Shown here: one piece after another, positions 1 through 6,458 of the stretch
Layout: each line of letters opens with the position of its first letter
Position numbering within the stretch: position 1 is the first letter of the stretch
Assembly (NCBI GenBank): GCA_009843625.1
Contig: VYDD01000400.1
Location: forward strand, 1-12,344
Direction: 5' to 3'
DNA: 12,344 nucleotides
From: Gammaproteobacteria bacterium
GTDB taxonomy: Bacteria > Gemmatimonadota > Gemmatimonadetes > Longimicrobiales > Gaopeijiaceae
Translations under genes and position numbers: made by a program
The notes under the pieces: model-generated
The model's database searches: none
The model's input: only the letters and a program-made list of their open reading frames with translations
Told to the model about the DNA's origin: nothing

Positions 1-732
1 TTCGACACGTCGTCGCGGCTCGGGTCCGTGATCGTGACCGCGAACGGCAACGTGCTCGCGCGTGCCTTCCTGCGCAGCCCGCGCCGGCACGCCGCCCGCC
101 TTTTGCCCGCCATTCGCGGCGTACTCGTGGCTTCGGGCGCCCAACTGGGCGATCTGGCGGGTATCGTGGTGGGGAGTGGCCCGGGGTCCTTTACCGGCGT
201 ACGCGTGGCGGCGGCGACCGCCAAGGGGCTGACGGAGGGATGCGGGGTGCCGATATGGACCTACTCCAGCCTGGCCGCCGCCGCGGCTTCGGAAGGCGTT
301 TGGCTGCCCGCCGGCTGGTCCGGACCGGCCGGGTGGCGCAAGGGGCACGAGGACCGGGCGGTGGAGCCTCCCGAGCCCGGCACTCCCTGCTACGTCCTCT
401 TCGACGCGCGCGGGGATCGGGTATACGCAGGCTGCTTCCGGGTGGGGCCCGGCTCCGTCGATGTTCTGGTCCCCCCGTCCGCCACGAGCCTGGGCGAAGT
501 GTTGTCCTCGTCCGTTCCGGAAGGCGCGATCTTCGCAGGCGACGGCGCGTTTCGCCACGCCGCGGCGATTGGGCGGCGCGGCTGGCGTGTCGTCCCGCCC
601 CCGGCCGGATTGCCCACCGCCGAGGGACTCGCCCGCCTCTTCACGCTCATGCCCGGGCCGCCCGTGGACAACGCGCGCGCGTGGGAGCCGGAGTACCTGC
701 GTCCTTGGAGGGCCGGGGCTGCCGGTCCGTGA
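1..732 (+). CDS. tsaB: TsaB, tRNA threonylcarbamoyladenosine (t6A) synthesis protein, 5'-truncated
   Basis: TsaB is the cytosolic partner of TsaD in the complex that transfers threonylcarbamoyl to A37 of ANN-reading tRNAs. The reading frame is open from base 1 and begins FDTSSRLGSV, which matches the family's start (usually an I-D-T-S segment right after the initiator). Only a few N-terminal residues are therefore missing, and the GTG at 28 is internal rather than the true start. The diagnostic segment GSGPGSFTGVRVAAATAKGL lies at about residues 58-77 of the visible protein. The visible length of 243 residues fits the usual 220-240. The C-terminal half is divergent, as is typical for TsaB. 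About 130 nt separate it from tolQ and its function is unrelated, so it probably belongs to an upstream unit. Identification rests on the glycine-rich motif plus the N-terminus and is confident. Confidence 0.92.
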   Translation, partial: FDTSSRLGSVIVTANGNVLARAFLRSPRRHAARLLPAIRGVLVASGAQLGDLAGIVVGSGPGSFTGVRVAAATAKGLTEGCGVPIWTYSSLAAAAASEGVWLPAGWSGPAGWRKGHEDRAVEPPEPGTPCYVLFDARGDRVYAGCFRVGPGSVDVLVPPSATSLGEVLSSSVPEGAIFAGDGAFRHAAAIGRRGWRVVPPPAGLPTAEGLARLFTLMPGPPVDNARAWEPEYLRPWRAGAAGP

Positions 733-861
733 TCGCCGCGCCCCAGACGCCAGGATCCCGCGGAGCGGGCGGGGGTAGTGTGTCCCGGATCTCGCCATCG
801 CACGGGCCGCCGTCCATGCCCGGCCCCCGTCACCCTGAAGAGCCGGAGGACTGAACCCCAA

Positions 862-1584
862 ATGACCGCGGTCGGGATCCTGGCGCTCCAGAGCCGTCCC
901 CCGGCAACCTTGCTGGAAATGGTCGTCGGGGCGAGCGCCCCTACCCTGGTGGTGCTGGCCGTGCTCGGCGTGTTTTCCCTGGCGAGCTGGTACGTGATCG
1001 GCTGGAAGTACCTCCAGTTTCGCAAGGTTCGGACCCAGGGAAACCAGTTCCTGGACGCGGTGTCCAATGCGCGGGGGCTCGAAGAGGCCTATACCGCGAT
1101 TCTGGCCCTCCCGGAGTCCCCCTACGGCCGCCTCTTTCGACACGGGGTCAACTTCTTCAGCGAGTTGCGGCCGGGGGCGCTGCGCGGAGGCGTGTCCGCA
1201 AGGGAAGGATTGACCCAGGTTGAGCTGGAGACGCTTCGGATGGTATTGCAGAAGGAGGAATCCGACGAGCGCGACGACCTCGCCCAGGGCCTTACCTGGC
1301 TCGCGGTCATCGGCTCCATCTCGCCCCTGCTCGGGCTGATGGGAACCGTGATCGGCATCATGAACACCTTCCGGGGAATCACCGCGAGCGGCTCGGCGAA
1401 CATTGCCGCCGTGGCCCCGGGGGTGGCGGAGGCGCTGGTGACCACCGTGACCGGCCTCTTCGTCGCCATCCCCGCGGTCATAGCCTACAACTACTACGTT
1501 TCGCGGTTGAACCTGGTCGCGGGTGAGCTCGAGGGGTTCTCGAGCGAGTTCATCGGAACGCTCGCGCGGGAGGGGCACGTTTGA
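862..1584 (+). CDS. tolQ: TolQ, MotA/TolQ/ExbB-family proton channel subunit
   Basis: This is the inner-membrane subunit that with TolR uses proton flow to energise TolA. Of 240 residues (E. coli TolQ has 230), three membrane segments are visible: about 28-50, 145-168 and 188-212, with a cytoplasmic loop between the first two. The second holds the family core SPLLGLMGTVIGIMNTF and the third EALVTTVTGLFVAIPAVIAY. Thr162 and Thr195 align with the pore threonines of E. coli TolQ (T145 and T178). I chose ATG 862 because GGAGG at 845-849 precedes it. The same frame is open upstream to a GTG at 778, but that extension is Arg/Pro-rich and not family-like. The gene ends overlapping tolR by 4 nt and heads a tightly packed operon. 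TolQ is preferred to ExbB because tolB, pal and cpoB follow. There is no ybgC thioesterase gene upstream, unlike in E. coli. Confidence 0.95.
   Translation: MTAVGILALQSRPPATLLEMVVGASAPTLVVLAVLGVFSLASWYVIGWKYLQFRKVRTQGNQFLDAVSNARGLEEAYTAILALPESPYGRLFRHGVNFFSELRPGALRGGVSAREGLTQVELETLRMVLQKEESDERDDLAQGLTWLAVIGSISPLLGLMGTVIGIMNTFRGITASGSANIAAVAPGVAEALVTTVTGLFVAIPAVIAYNYYVSRLNLVAGELEGFSSEFIGTLAREGHV
1568..1575 (+). promoter_or_regulatory. Ribosome binding site for tolR (TTG start)
   Basis: GGGAGGGG ends 5 nt before TTG at 1581. It supports a non-ATG start that overlaps the tolQ stop (TTGA), and so favours translational coupling of tolQ and tolR. The next in-frame GTG or ATG codons lie within or beyond the start of the membrane segment. 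Confidence 0.6.
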
Positions 1585-2018
1585 GCCACGAAGGCCGGTC
1601 CCGGGGACGCCGCGGGGATCTTCCGCTGCGCGCGGAGATCAACGTGACCTCCCTCGTGGACGTCGCATTCACGCTGCTGGTAATCTTCATCATCACCGCC
1701 CCCATCCTCCAGGGGGGCATCGAGGTGGGCGTGCCGCGAGCCGATGTCGTTCCGCTGACCGCGGACGAAGAGCCCCTGATCGTCGCGGTTCGCGCCAACG
1801 GGGAGATCGTGCTCTCCGAGACGGTCGTGCCCTACGAGAGCCTCGAGGGCGTACTCGCCCAGGCCGTGACCGCGCGCAATGTGGGGCAGATCTACATTCG
1901 GGGCGACTCCCTTGCGTACTATGGCGACATGGTGCGGGTCTTCGCGAAGGTCCAGGACCTGGCGCGACAGGAGGGAATCCGCTTCGCGATCGTTGCCGAG
2001 CCCGACGCGAGCCGATAG
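1581..2018 (+). CDS. tolR: TolR, ExbD/TolR-family channel subunit
   Basis: TolR is a bitopic inner-membrane protein that pairs with TolQ to form the proton path, and its periplasmic domain contacts peptidoglycan. It has 145 residues, close to the 140-142 of E. coli TolR and ExbD. A short basic cytoplasmic tail leads to the hallmark INVTSLVDVAFTLLVIFIIT at about residues 20-39. Asp27 sits at the position of the essential proton-carrying aspartate (TolR D23, ExbD D25). The periplasmic domain follows, with the usual IYIRGDSLAYYGDMVRVFA segment at about 103-121. The start is TTG at 1581, sharing bases with the tolQ stop and backed by GGGAGGGG five bases upstream. The rare start codon may tune TolR below TolQ, since the complex needs several TolQ per TolR dimer; that last point is inference. 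Confidence 0.95.
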   Translation: MSHEGRSRGRRGDLPLRAEINVTSLVDVAFTLLVIFIITAPILQGGIEVGVPRADVVPLTADEEPLIVAVRANGEIVLSETVVPYESLEGVLAQAVTARNVGQIYIRGDSLAYYGDMVRVFAKVQDLARQEGIRFAIVAEPDASR

Positions 2019-2020
2019 AA

Positions 2021-2029
2021 GGGGGGGAG
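2021..2029 (+). promoter_or_regulatory. Ribosome binding site for tolA (decides the start)
   Basis: A purine run GGGGGGGAG lies just after the tolR stop. It touches the in-frame GTG at 2029 but is 5 nt from the in-frame GTG at 2035. The latter spacing is normal, so 2035 is the preferred start. The choice changes only two residues. Confidence 0.5.
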
Positions 2030-2034
2030 TGGCG

Positions 2035-2811
2035 GTGGGCCGAAGCGCGCGACGGCGAAGGGACCGGCCGGGCAGGTCTCCGGTCTTCTTCTCGGTCGGC
2101 CTGCACGGGTTCTTCCTGATGCTGGTCGTCGCGACCAACATCCAGCCCGAGCCGGTGCAGCTGGTGACCATCGAGCTGGAACTGGTCGCCATGCCCGCTC
2201 CCGCTGCCGAGGTCGAACCCGCGCCGGCTCCGGAGGAGGAGGAACTCACGGTCGACACCCCCGAGCCCGAAGCCCTTCCCGAGGAGGAGCCGGTAGCGGA
2301 ACTGGAGGACGAAGCGGAGCCGGAGCCCGAGCCCGTTCCTCTCCCGGATGCCCCGGAGCCCGTTCCAGAGGAACGGCCGGTGGAGGAGGAACTCGAACCG
2401 GCGCCCCTGGACGAACCCAGCACGGGCACCGACGATCTCGATGTCCGCATGAGGGGCGTGGAACGGGATTTTCCGCAATACTACGCCAACATGCAGCGGC
2501 AGATGCGGCGGTGCTTCCGTCCGCCGGGGATGGCCGATCTTACCGCTTCGGTGGACTTCGTGCTCGACCGGGAGGGCAAGGTGATCGACACGACGGTGCG
2601 CATCTCCGAGACATCGAGAAGCGTCGTCTTCGACCTGGCCGTCCGGGAGGCCGTCGAATGCGCCGGAGGTGGACGCTTCGGTCCGCTGCCGCCGGAGATG
2701 GGGCTCGAAAACGCACCGTTCCGGTTCACTTTCAGCCCGGCGCGGCGCCGGCCGCCGACGGAGTCCACGGACCGTCACGGGCCGGGTTCGGCCGCGCAGG
2801 GAGGAGCGTAA
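2035..2811 (+). CDS. tolA: TolA/TonB-type energy transducer with Pro/Glu linker
   Basis: This protein would be anchored in the inner membrane by one N-terminal helix, be driven by TolQ/TolR, and reach across the periplasm to TolB/Pal. Of 258 residues, about 1-16 are strongly basic. A membrane helix spans about 17-35 and contains SVGLHG, with Ser and His in the same spacing as TonB Ser16 and His20, which are needed for coupling to the channel. Residues about 45-135 are a linker rich in Pro and Glu (many E-P dipeptides), unlike the Ala/Lys/Glu helix of E. coli TolA. About 143-240 form a TonB/TolA C-terminal fold, ending ENAPFRFTFSP, which resembles the end of TolA domain III. Cys160 and Cys209 could form a disulfide. 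The position between tolR and tolB argues for the TolA role, while the linker is TonB-like. The frame extends upstream inside tolR, but a start there would bury the gene in tolR. Confidence 0.85.
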   Translation: MGRSARRRRDRPGRSPVFFSVGLHGFFLMLVVATNIQPEPVQLVTIELELVAMPAPAAEVEPAPAPEEEELTVDTPEPEALPEEEPVAELEDEAEPEPEPVPLPDAPEPVPEERPVEEELEPAPLDEPSTGTDDLDVRMRGVERDFPQYYANMQRQMRRCFRPPGMADLTASVDFVLDREGKVIDTTVRISETSRSVVFDLAVREAVECAGGGRFGPLPPEMGLENAPFRFTFSPARRRPPTESTDRHGPGSAAQGGA

Positions 2812-2812
2812 C

Positions 2813-4243
2813 ATGAGGAAAGGCGTCCGGACCGCGAACCAGGTCCGACAGGTCAGCCGGGGCGGCCCCGGGCGGGCCCTGGGCGGAGCCACAGCCTTGC
2901 TGCTGATCCTGCTGTCGGCCACCGCCGGCCGGGCGGCTGCCCAGGTCGACACCATCCCGGGTGCGGTTCGCCACCTGGGGGTGGTCTACGAGAGCTATGT
3001 CCCCACCCTGGCGATCAGCCCCTTCACGGGCCGCTTCGGCGGCCTGACGGTCGCGCCCAGGGTCGAGGCCGTGATCGCGCGCGACCTGCGCTACAGCGAC
3101 CGGTTCGAGATGATGGATTCGATTCCGCTGGCTCCCGGTGGCGGAGGCGTGGATTACGGCCTGTGGGACCAGTTCGGCGCCGATTGGCTGGTGACCGGAC
3201 AGGTCGAGGGGCTTGGCAACCGCTTCGTGCTCGTCCTGGAACTGCACGACGTCGTCTTCTCGGAGGTTAAGGAACGGGCCCGCTTCTCGCTTCCGCGCCC
3301 CGACGCGGAGGACTTCCGCATGGCCATCCACGCGATCTCCGACGATGTGGTCCGATGGATTACCGGGGAGCCCGGGATGGCCGCCAGCCGGATCTGCTTT
3401 TCCATGGAATCGGCTGCCGGTTCCCAGGAGCTGTACGTGGTCGACTCGGACGGCGAGAACCTGCGGCGGCTCACCAACTTCAACTCCCTCACCATGTCCT
3501 GTTCGTGGTCCCCGGACGGCTCGCGCCTGGCGTTCCTGTCCTTCGCAAGCGGGGATCCGGCCATCCATGAAATGGAAATCGCCACCAGGCAGACGCGCGT
3601 CCTCGACTTCAACCGCACCGGCCAGCCGATGACCCCGGTGTACCATCCGAACGGGGAGGAGATCATCTTTTCCCTGGCGGACGGCGCCGAGAGCGGTCTC
3701 TTCTCCTGGCGCGTCCGCGAGGATTGCTGCCTCTGGCGCCTCACCGCAGGGCGCTGGAACGACCTTTCGCCTTCGTTCTCGCCGGACGGGAGACGCCTGG
3801 CCTTCAACTCCAACCGGCTGGGCGTGGCCATCCCGCAGATCTACGTGATGCCGGCGGAGTCCGGCGGTCGCCCGGACCTGGTATCTCCCTACCTCTACGG
3901 ACAGGGCGGCTACTATACCTCGCCGGACTGGGCGCCCTCCGGCGACCGGGTCGCGTTCCACGGCCGCTACCGCCGCGGCAGCTACCACATCCTCATCGCC
4001 GATGTGGCCGCACAGGGACAACGGTTGCTGCAGCTTACCTACGAGGGCAACAACGAGGATCCCAGCTGGGCGCCCGATGGCCGCCATCTGGTCTTCGTGG
4101 GAGAACGGGACTGGGGATTCGGGCTCTTCGTCGTAGACACCGTGAGCGGCAGGATTCGCCCCGTGCTCTCGGGGGTGAGGCCGCGCGTGCCGGACTGGTC
4201 GCCCAATCTGGCTTCCACCGAGGCCCCGACCAGGGAGAACTGA
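2813..4243 (+). CDS. tolB: TolB, periplasmic beta-propeller of the Tol-Pal system
   Basis: TolB is a periplasmic protein that binds Pal and TolA and helps pull the outer membrane inward at division. It has 476 residues (E. coli 430). The signal peptide has an unusually long first part of about 25 residues, then a hydrophobic core ending ATAGRAAAQ, with cleavage probable near residue 43. The N-terminal domain (about 48-165) includes AVIARDLRYSDRFEM and the segment ADWLVTGQVEG. Residues about 175-460 are WD40-like propeller blades, visible as repeats of the form W-S-P-D-G-S-R-L-A-F, S-P-D-G-R-R-L-A-F-N-S and W-A-P-D-G-R-H-L-V-F. The ATG is 1 nt after the tolA stop, with AGGGAGGAG at 2798-2806 inside tolA, so translation is probably coupled. 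An adjacent cysteine pair lies in blade 3 (REDCCLWRL). No other function fits as well. Confidence 0.94.
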   Translation: MRKGVRTANQVRQVSRGGPGRALGGATALLLILLSATAGRAAAQVDTIPGAVRHLGVVYESYVPTLAISPFTGRFGGLTVAPRVEAVIARDLRYSDRFEMMDSIPLAPGGGGVDYGLWDQFGADWLVTGQVEGLGNRFVLVLELHDVVFSEVKERARFSLPRPDAEDFRMAIHAISDDVVRWITGEPGMAASRICFSMESAAGSQELYVVDSDGENLRRLTNFNSLTMSCSWSPDGSRLAFLSFASGDPAIHEMEIATRQTRVLDFNRTGQPMTPVYHPNGEEIIFSLADGAESGLFSWRVREDCCLWRLTAGRWNDLSPSFSPDGRRLAFNSNRLGVAIPQIYVMPAESGGRPDLVSPYLYGQGGYYTSPDWAPSGDRVAFHGRYRRGSYHILIADVAAQGQRLLQLTYEGNNEDPSWAPDGRHLVFVGERDWGFGLFVVDTVSGRIRPVLSGVRPRVPDWSPNLASTEAPTREN

Positions 4244-4281
4244 GCCGGCGATCCCCATGCACCGTGCAGCACCACAAGATG

Positions 4282-4316
4282 TTGCGCTTGGGCGTCCGAT
4301 TTCTTACGTATATGGC
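4282..4316 (+). promoter_or_regulatory. Possible weak promoter in the pal leader
   Basis: The 128-nt gap between tolB and pal contains an AT-richer island around 4298-4316 (ATTTCTTACGTATATGG), unusual in this GC-rich window. TTGCGC at 4282 and TTGGGC at 4288 could serve as -35 elements, with TACGTA at 4305 or TATGGC at 4311 as -10 at 17-nt spacing. All are poor matches, so this is only a candidate for separate transcription of pal and cpoB. Confidence 0.22.
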
Positions 4317-4321
4317 TGATT

Positions 4322-4331
4322 CGTGCGCACG
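4322..4331 (+). repeat. 10-bp perfect palindrome in the pal leader
   Basis: CGTGCGCACG is its own reverse complement. It lies just downstream of the AT-rich island and about 40 nt before the pal start. It could be a dimeric regulator site or a chance palindrome, which is common in GC-rich DNA. A tandem GACACC GACACC follows at 4342-4353. Confidence 0.3.
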
Positions 4332-4371
4332 CCTGATACCGGACACCGACACCCATATTCGAGGAGTAGCG

Positions 4372-4947
4372 ATGTTGCACCGCGGTCTCATTATTTCCGT
4401 CGTCGCGGCCGGACTTTTCGTCGCCTCGTGCGGACAGGAGGAACTTCCTCCGCCCCCCGTTGAGGAAGGTCCGAACCAGGATTCCATCGACGCGGCCCGC
4501 AGAGCGGCGGAAGAAGCGGCCCGCAGGGCGGCTGAAGAGGAGGCACGTCGTGCTGCGGCGCTTGAGGCTGCCCGCGAGGCGCTGACGGCGATGGTTTTCT
4601 TCGACTTCGACATGGCGGAGATTCGCAGCGACGCCGAGGGCGTGCTCCAGCGCAAGGTCGATGTATTGCGCGCCAGCCCCGCGGTGCAGCTTCGCATCGA
4701 GGGACACGCGGACGAGCGCGGATCCTCGGAGTACAACCTGGCGCTGGGCAGCCGGCGCGCGGAAGCCGTGCGCCAGTTCTTCGTCAACGCCGGGCTAGCG
4801 CAGTCCCGCTTCGACGTGCGTTCCTACGGCGAGGAACAGCCCCGCGAGATGGGCAGCAACGAGCAGTCCTGGGCCCAGAACCGGCGCGACGAGTTCGTGA
4901 TCACGGCTGGAGGCAATCAGATCCAGGTTCCGGGCGGCGGCCAGTAG
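4372..4947 (+). CDS. pal: Pal, peptidoglycan-associated outer-membrane lipoprotein
   Basis: Pal is held in the outer membrane by its lipid and binds peptidoglycan through an OmpA-like domain, with TolB as partner. It has 191 residues. The signal peptide ends in the lipobox VASC with Cys20 as the lipid anchor; the next residues are GQEE, with no +2 Asp, consistent with outer-membrane sorting. Residues about 25-40 are Pro/Glu-rich. Residues 41-64 are three 8-residue Ala/Arg/Glu repeats, probably a helical stalk. The OmpA-like domain spans about 74-185 and has GHADERGSSEYNLALGSRRA and the closing W-x-x-N-R-R-D-E motif, holding the peptidoglycan-binding Asp and Arg. ATG 4372 has GAGGAG at 4361-4366, five bases upstream. 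The frame is open far upstream through tolB, but that is a shadow. A 128-nt leader separates it from tolB, so it may also have its own promoter. Confidence 0.95.
   Translation: MLHRGLIISVVAAGLFVASCGQEELPPPPVEEGPNQDSIDAARRAAEEAARRAAEEEARRAAALEAAREALTAMVFFDFDMAEIRSDAEGVLQRKVDVLRASPAVQLRIEGHADERGSSEYNLALGSRRAEAVRQFFVNAGLAQSRFDVRSYGEEQPREMGSNEQSWAQNRRDEFVITAGGNQIQVPGGGQ
4492..4563 (+). repeat. Three tandem 24-bp repeats inside pal
   Basis: Units at 4492-4515, 4516-4539 and 4540-4563 encode AARRAAEE, AARRAAEE and EARRAAAL. The first two encode identical peptides but differ at a few silent sites; the third has diverged. In-frame 24-bp units suggest growth by duplication with the protein reading frame kept. 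Confidence 0.75.
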
Positions 4948-5000
4948 CCGCCCCATCCGGGATCGGCCGGGCCGGGTAAGTGTTTCGGTACAGGAACGCC

Positions 5001-5753
5001 GTGCCGCGACAGGTCCTCCCGATCGCCCTGATCGGGGCGCTTGCGGGCGCGGGGTGCGCCACCAAGGGGGACATCCGCGTTCTTCAGGAGGAGGTCAGCT
5101 CGGTCGCCACGCGCCAGGCGAGGGAGCTGGCCGACTTCGAGGCTCTGGTTCGCGCCAGCCAGGACACCCTCTCCGGCCAGACCGGTCTCTACCTGGAGTT
5201 GCGCCGCGAGGTACTGCAGCGGCTGGATGACCTCCACCAGCAGATTCTGATCCTCCTCGAGGTCGAGGGCCAGAGCCAGCGTGCCCTGGCCTCCCTGCGC
5301 GACCAGGTGGAAATGATGCAGCGGGCGCCGGTCGTCGTTGCGGACTCGGGCGACGTCGGGCTTCCGATGGAGGAGATCGAGGGGCCCGAAGCCCTTTTCG
5401 AGGCGGCGCTGCGGATGTACGACCGGGGCTCGAACGTCACCGCGCGCCGCAGTTTCGACCTTTTCCTCGCCACCTACCCGAATCACGAACTCGCCGGGGA
5501 CGCGACCTTCTTCCTTTCCGACCTCGACCTGCAGGAGGAACGCCTCGAGGACGCGATCGAAGGGTTCATGCGTGTTCCCATGATGTACCCGGACTCCCCG
5601 CGGGTTCCGGAGGCGCTCTATCGTGCCGCGCTTCTCCACGACGTACTCGAAAACACCGACGAGGCGCGCAATCTGCGTGAACGGGTGATCGGCGGGTTCC
5701 CCGACTCCGACGTCGCGGAGCTCGCGCAGCAGAAACTTCAGGAAATCCCCTAG
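5001..5753 (+). CDS. cpoB: CpoB/YbgF-type Tol-Pal cell-division coordinator, probable lipoprotein
   Basis: CpoB links Tol-Pal-driven outer-membrane constriction to peptidoglycan synthesis in E. coli. The product has 250 residues. The start peptide ends ALAGAGC, which could be a lipobox with Cys19, although the -3 residue is Gly instead of Leu. A predicted coiled-coil region covers about 22-110, rich in Glu, Gln, Leu and Arg. About 130-248 are TPR-like repeats, with the family pattern ALFEAALRMYDRGSNVTARR, then FLATYPNHELAGDATFFLSD and RVPEALYRAALLH. I chose GTG 5001 because AGGA at 4992-4995 sits 5 nt before it and the signal peptide then starts cleanly. The same frame opens at GTG 4980 with no ribosome site. 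E. coli CpoB is a soluble periplasmic protein, so lipid anchoring would be a difference. Its place after pal supports the call. Confidence 0.87.
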   Translation: MPRQVLPIALIGALAGAGCATKGDIRVLQEEVSSVATRQARELADFEALVRASQDTLSGQTGLYLELRREVLQRLDDLHQQILILLEVEGQSQRALASLRDQVEMMQRAPVVVADSGDVGLPMEEIEGPEALFEAALRMYDRGSNVTARRSFDLFLATYPNHELAGDATFFLSDLDLQEERLEDAIEGFMRVPMMYPDSPRVPEALYRAALLHDVLENTDEARNLRERVIGGFPDSDVAELAQQKLQEIP

Positions 5754-5808
5754 GCCGGGTCCGGGAAGGGAGCGGTCACCGGGCGGCCGCGCTCAGGCTG
5801 TCGGGTCA

Positions 5809-5827
5809 GCCGGCGCTGCCCGCCGGC
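5809..5827 (+). terminator. GC-rich hairpin between cpoB and nrdR
   Basis: A perfect 7-bp stem GCCGGCG/CGCCGGC (5809-5815 with 5821-5827) has a CTGCC loop. There is no T-run after it. It ends 12 nt before the nrdR ribosome site, so it could end the Tol-Pal transcript weakly or shape the nrdR leader. Confidence 0.3.
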
Positions 5828-5850
5828 GATGTCCCTGCGGGAGGTGCGGG

Positions 5851-6348
5851 ATGCGGTGTCCTCACTGTGGCTGCCCCGACAATCACGTCGTTGATACGCG
5901 CTCGACCGGGCAGGGGCAGGCTGTGCGCCGCCGCCGCGAGTGCAAGGAGTGCCGGGGCCGCTTCACCACCTACGAGTACATCCAGGAGCGGCCCCTCCGG
6001 GTGCTGAAGAGCCGCGGCGACACCGAGGACTTCGAACGCGCGAAACTCGTGCGCAGCATTCAGGTGGCGTGCGCCAAGCGCCCCGTCTCCCCGTCCACCA
6101 TCGACGCCATCGCCGGCAACATCCAGTACACGCTCACCGTGGAGGGGGGTGGCGAGGTCCGGAGTTCGCGCATCGGCGAGATGGTGATGGAAGCGCTCAA
6201 GCCGCTGGACCGGGTTGCCTACGTCCGCTTCGCGTCCGTGTACAGGAACTTCCAGGATATCCAAGAGTTCCAAGAGATGATCGCGGACCTGAACCTCCGG
6301 CGGGAACGCAGCCTTCGCGCCAGGGACCAGGTCGAGCTTCCGATCTGA
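5851..6348 (+). CDS. nrdR: NrdR, transcriptional repressor of ribonucleotide reductase genes
   Basis: NrdR senses ATP/dATP and represses nrd operons by binding NrdR boxes. It has 165 residues, within the usual 150-170. The N-terminal zinc ribbon has Cys3, Cys6, Cys31 and Cys34 (MRCPHCG and ECKECRGRFTTYE), with the basic RRRRECKEC stretch typical of the DNA-binding part. The ATP-cone domain spans about 46-136, from PLRVLKSRGDTEDFERAKL to VAYVRFASVYRNFQD. A strong GGAGG at 5840-5844 lies six bases before the ATG. No ribonucleotide reductase gene is in the window, and I found no clear NrdR box. The gene sits alone between envelope genes with gaps of 97 and 110 nt, so it is probably its own unit or is read through from upstream. 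Family assignment is very secure. Confidence 0.96.
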   Translation: MRCPHCGCPDNHVVDTRSTGQGQAVRRRRECKECRGRFTTYEYIQERPLRVLKSRGDTEDFERAKLVRSIQVACAKRPVSPSTIDAIAGNIQYTLTVEGGGEVRSSRIGEMVMEALKPLDRVAYVRFASVYRNFQDIQEFQEMIADLNLRRERSLRARDQVELPI

Positions 6349-6380
6349 CGCGCGAGCGGAGCATCGGCGGAAGCTTTGCG

Positions 6381-6403
6381 GGTGGCGGTATTCCCCCGCC
6401 GCC
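6381..6403 (+). terminator. Hairpin after nrdR, candidate terminator
   Basis: GGTGGCGG (6381-6388) pairs with CCGCCGCC (6396-6403) in 8 bp including one G-T pair, around a 7-nt loop TATTCCC. It is followed by GAGTCATTATCTTT, which is T-rich for this genome but not a true T-run. It probably separates nrdR from tatC transcription. Confidence 0.4.
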
Positions 6404-6458
6404 GAGTCATTATCTTTCGCGATCATCGGTCGGGCCGTAACCCGCGGAGTCGCATCGG

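Noticed and set aside
757..769. CCCGC/GCGGG hairpin after tsaB as a terminator
   Set aside because: Only a 5-bp stem with a 3-nt loop and no T-run; such stems are frequent by chance at this GC content.
778..861. Upstream extension of tolQ from GTG 778
   Set aside because: The added residues are Arg/Pro-rich and unlike TolQ N-termini, and a good ribosome site precedes ATG 862.
1879..2034. Upstream extension of tolA into tolR
   Set aside because: It would overlap tolR by about 140 nt and add Arg/Ser-rich sequence. The GTG at 2035 has a purine-rich site at correct spacing.
2732..4258. 508-codon open frame on the minus strand opposite tolB
   Set aside because: It is antisense to a gene with clear family motifs. 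High third-position GC keeps the opposite frames open, and the product has no recognisable domain, signal or ribosome site.
3724..4371. Upstream extension of the pal frame through tolB
   Set aside because: The lipoprotein signal peptide starting at ATG 4372 with GAGGAG upstream defines the start; the rest is a shadow of tolB.
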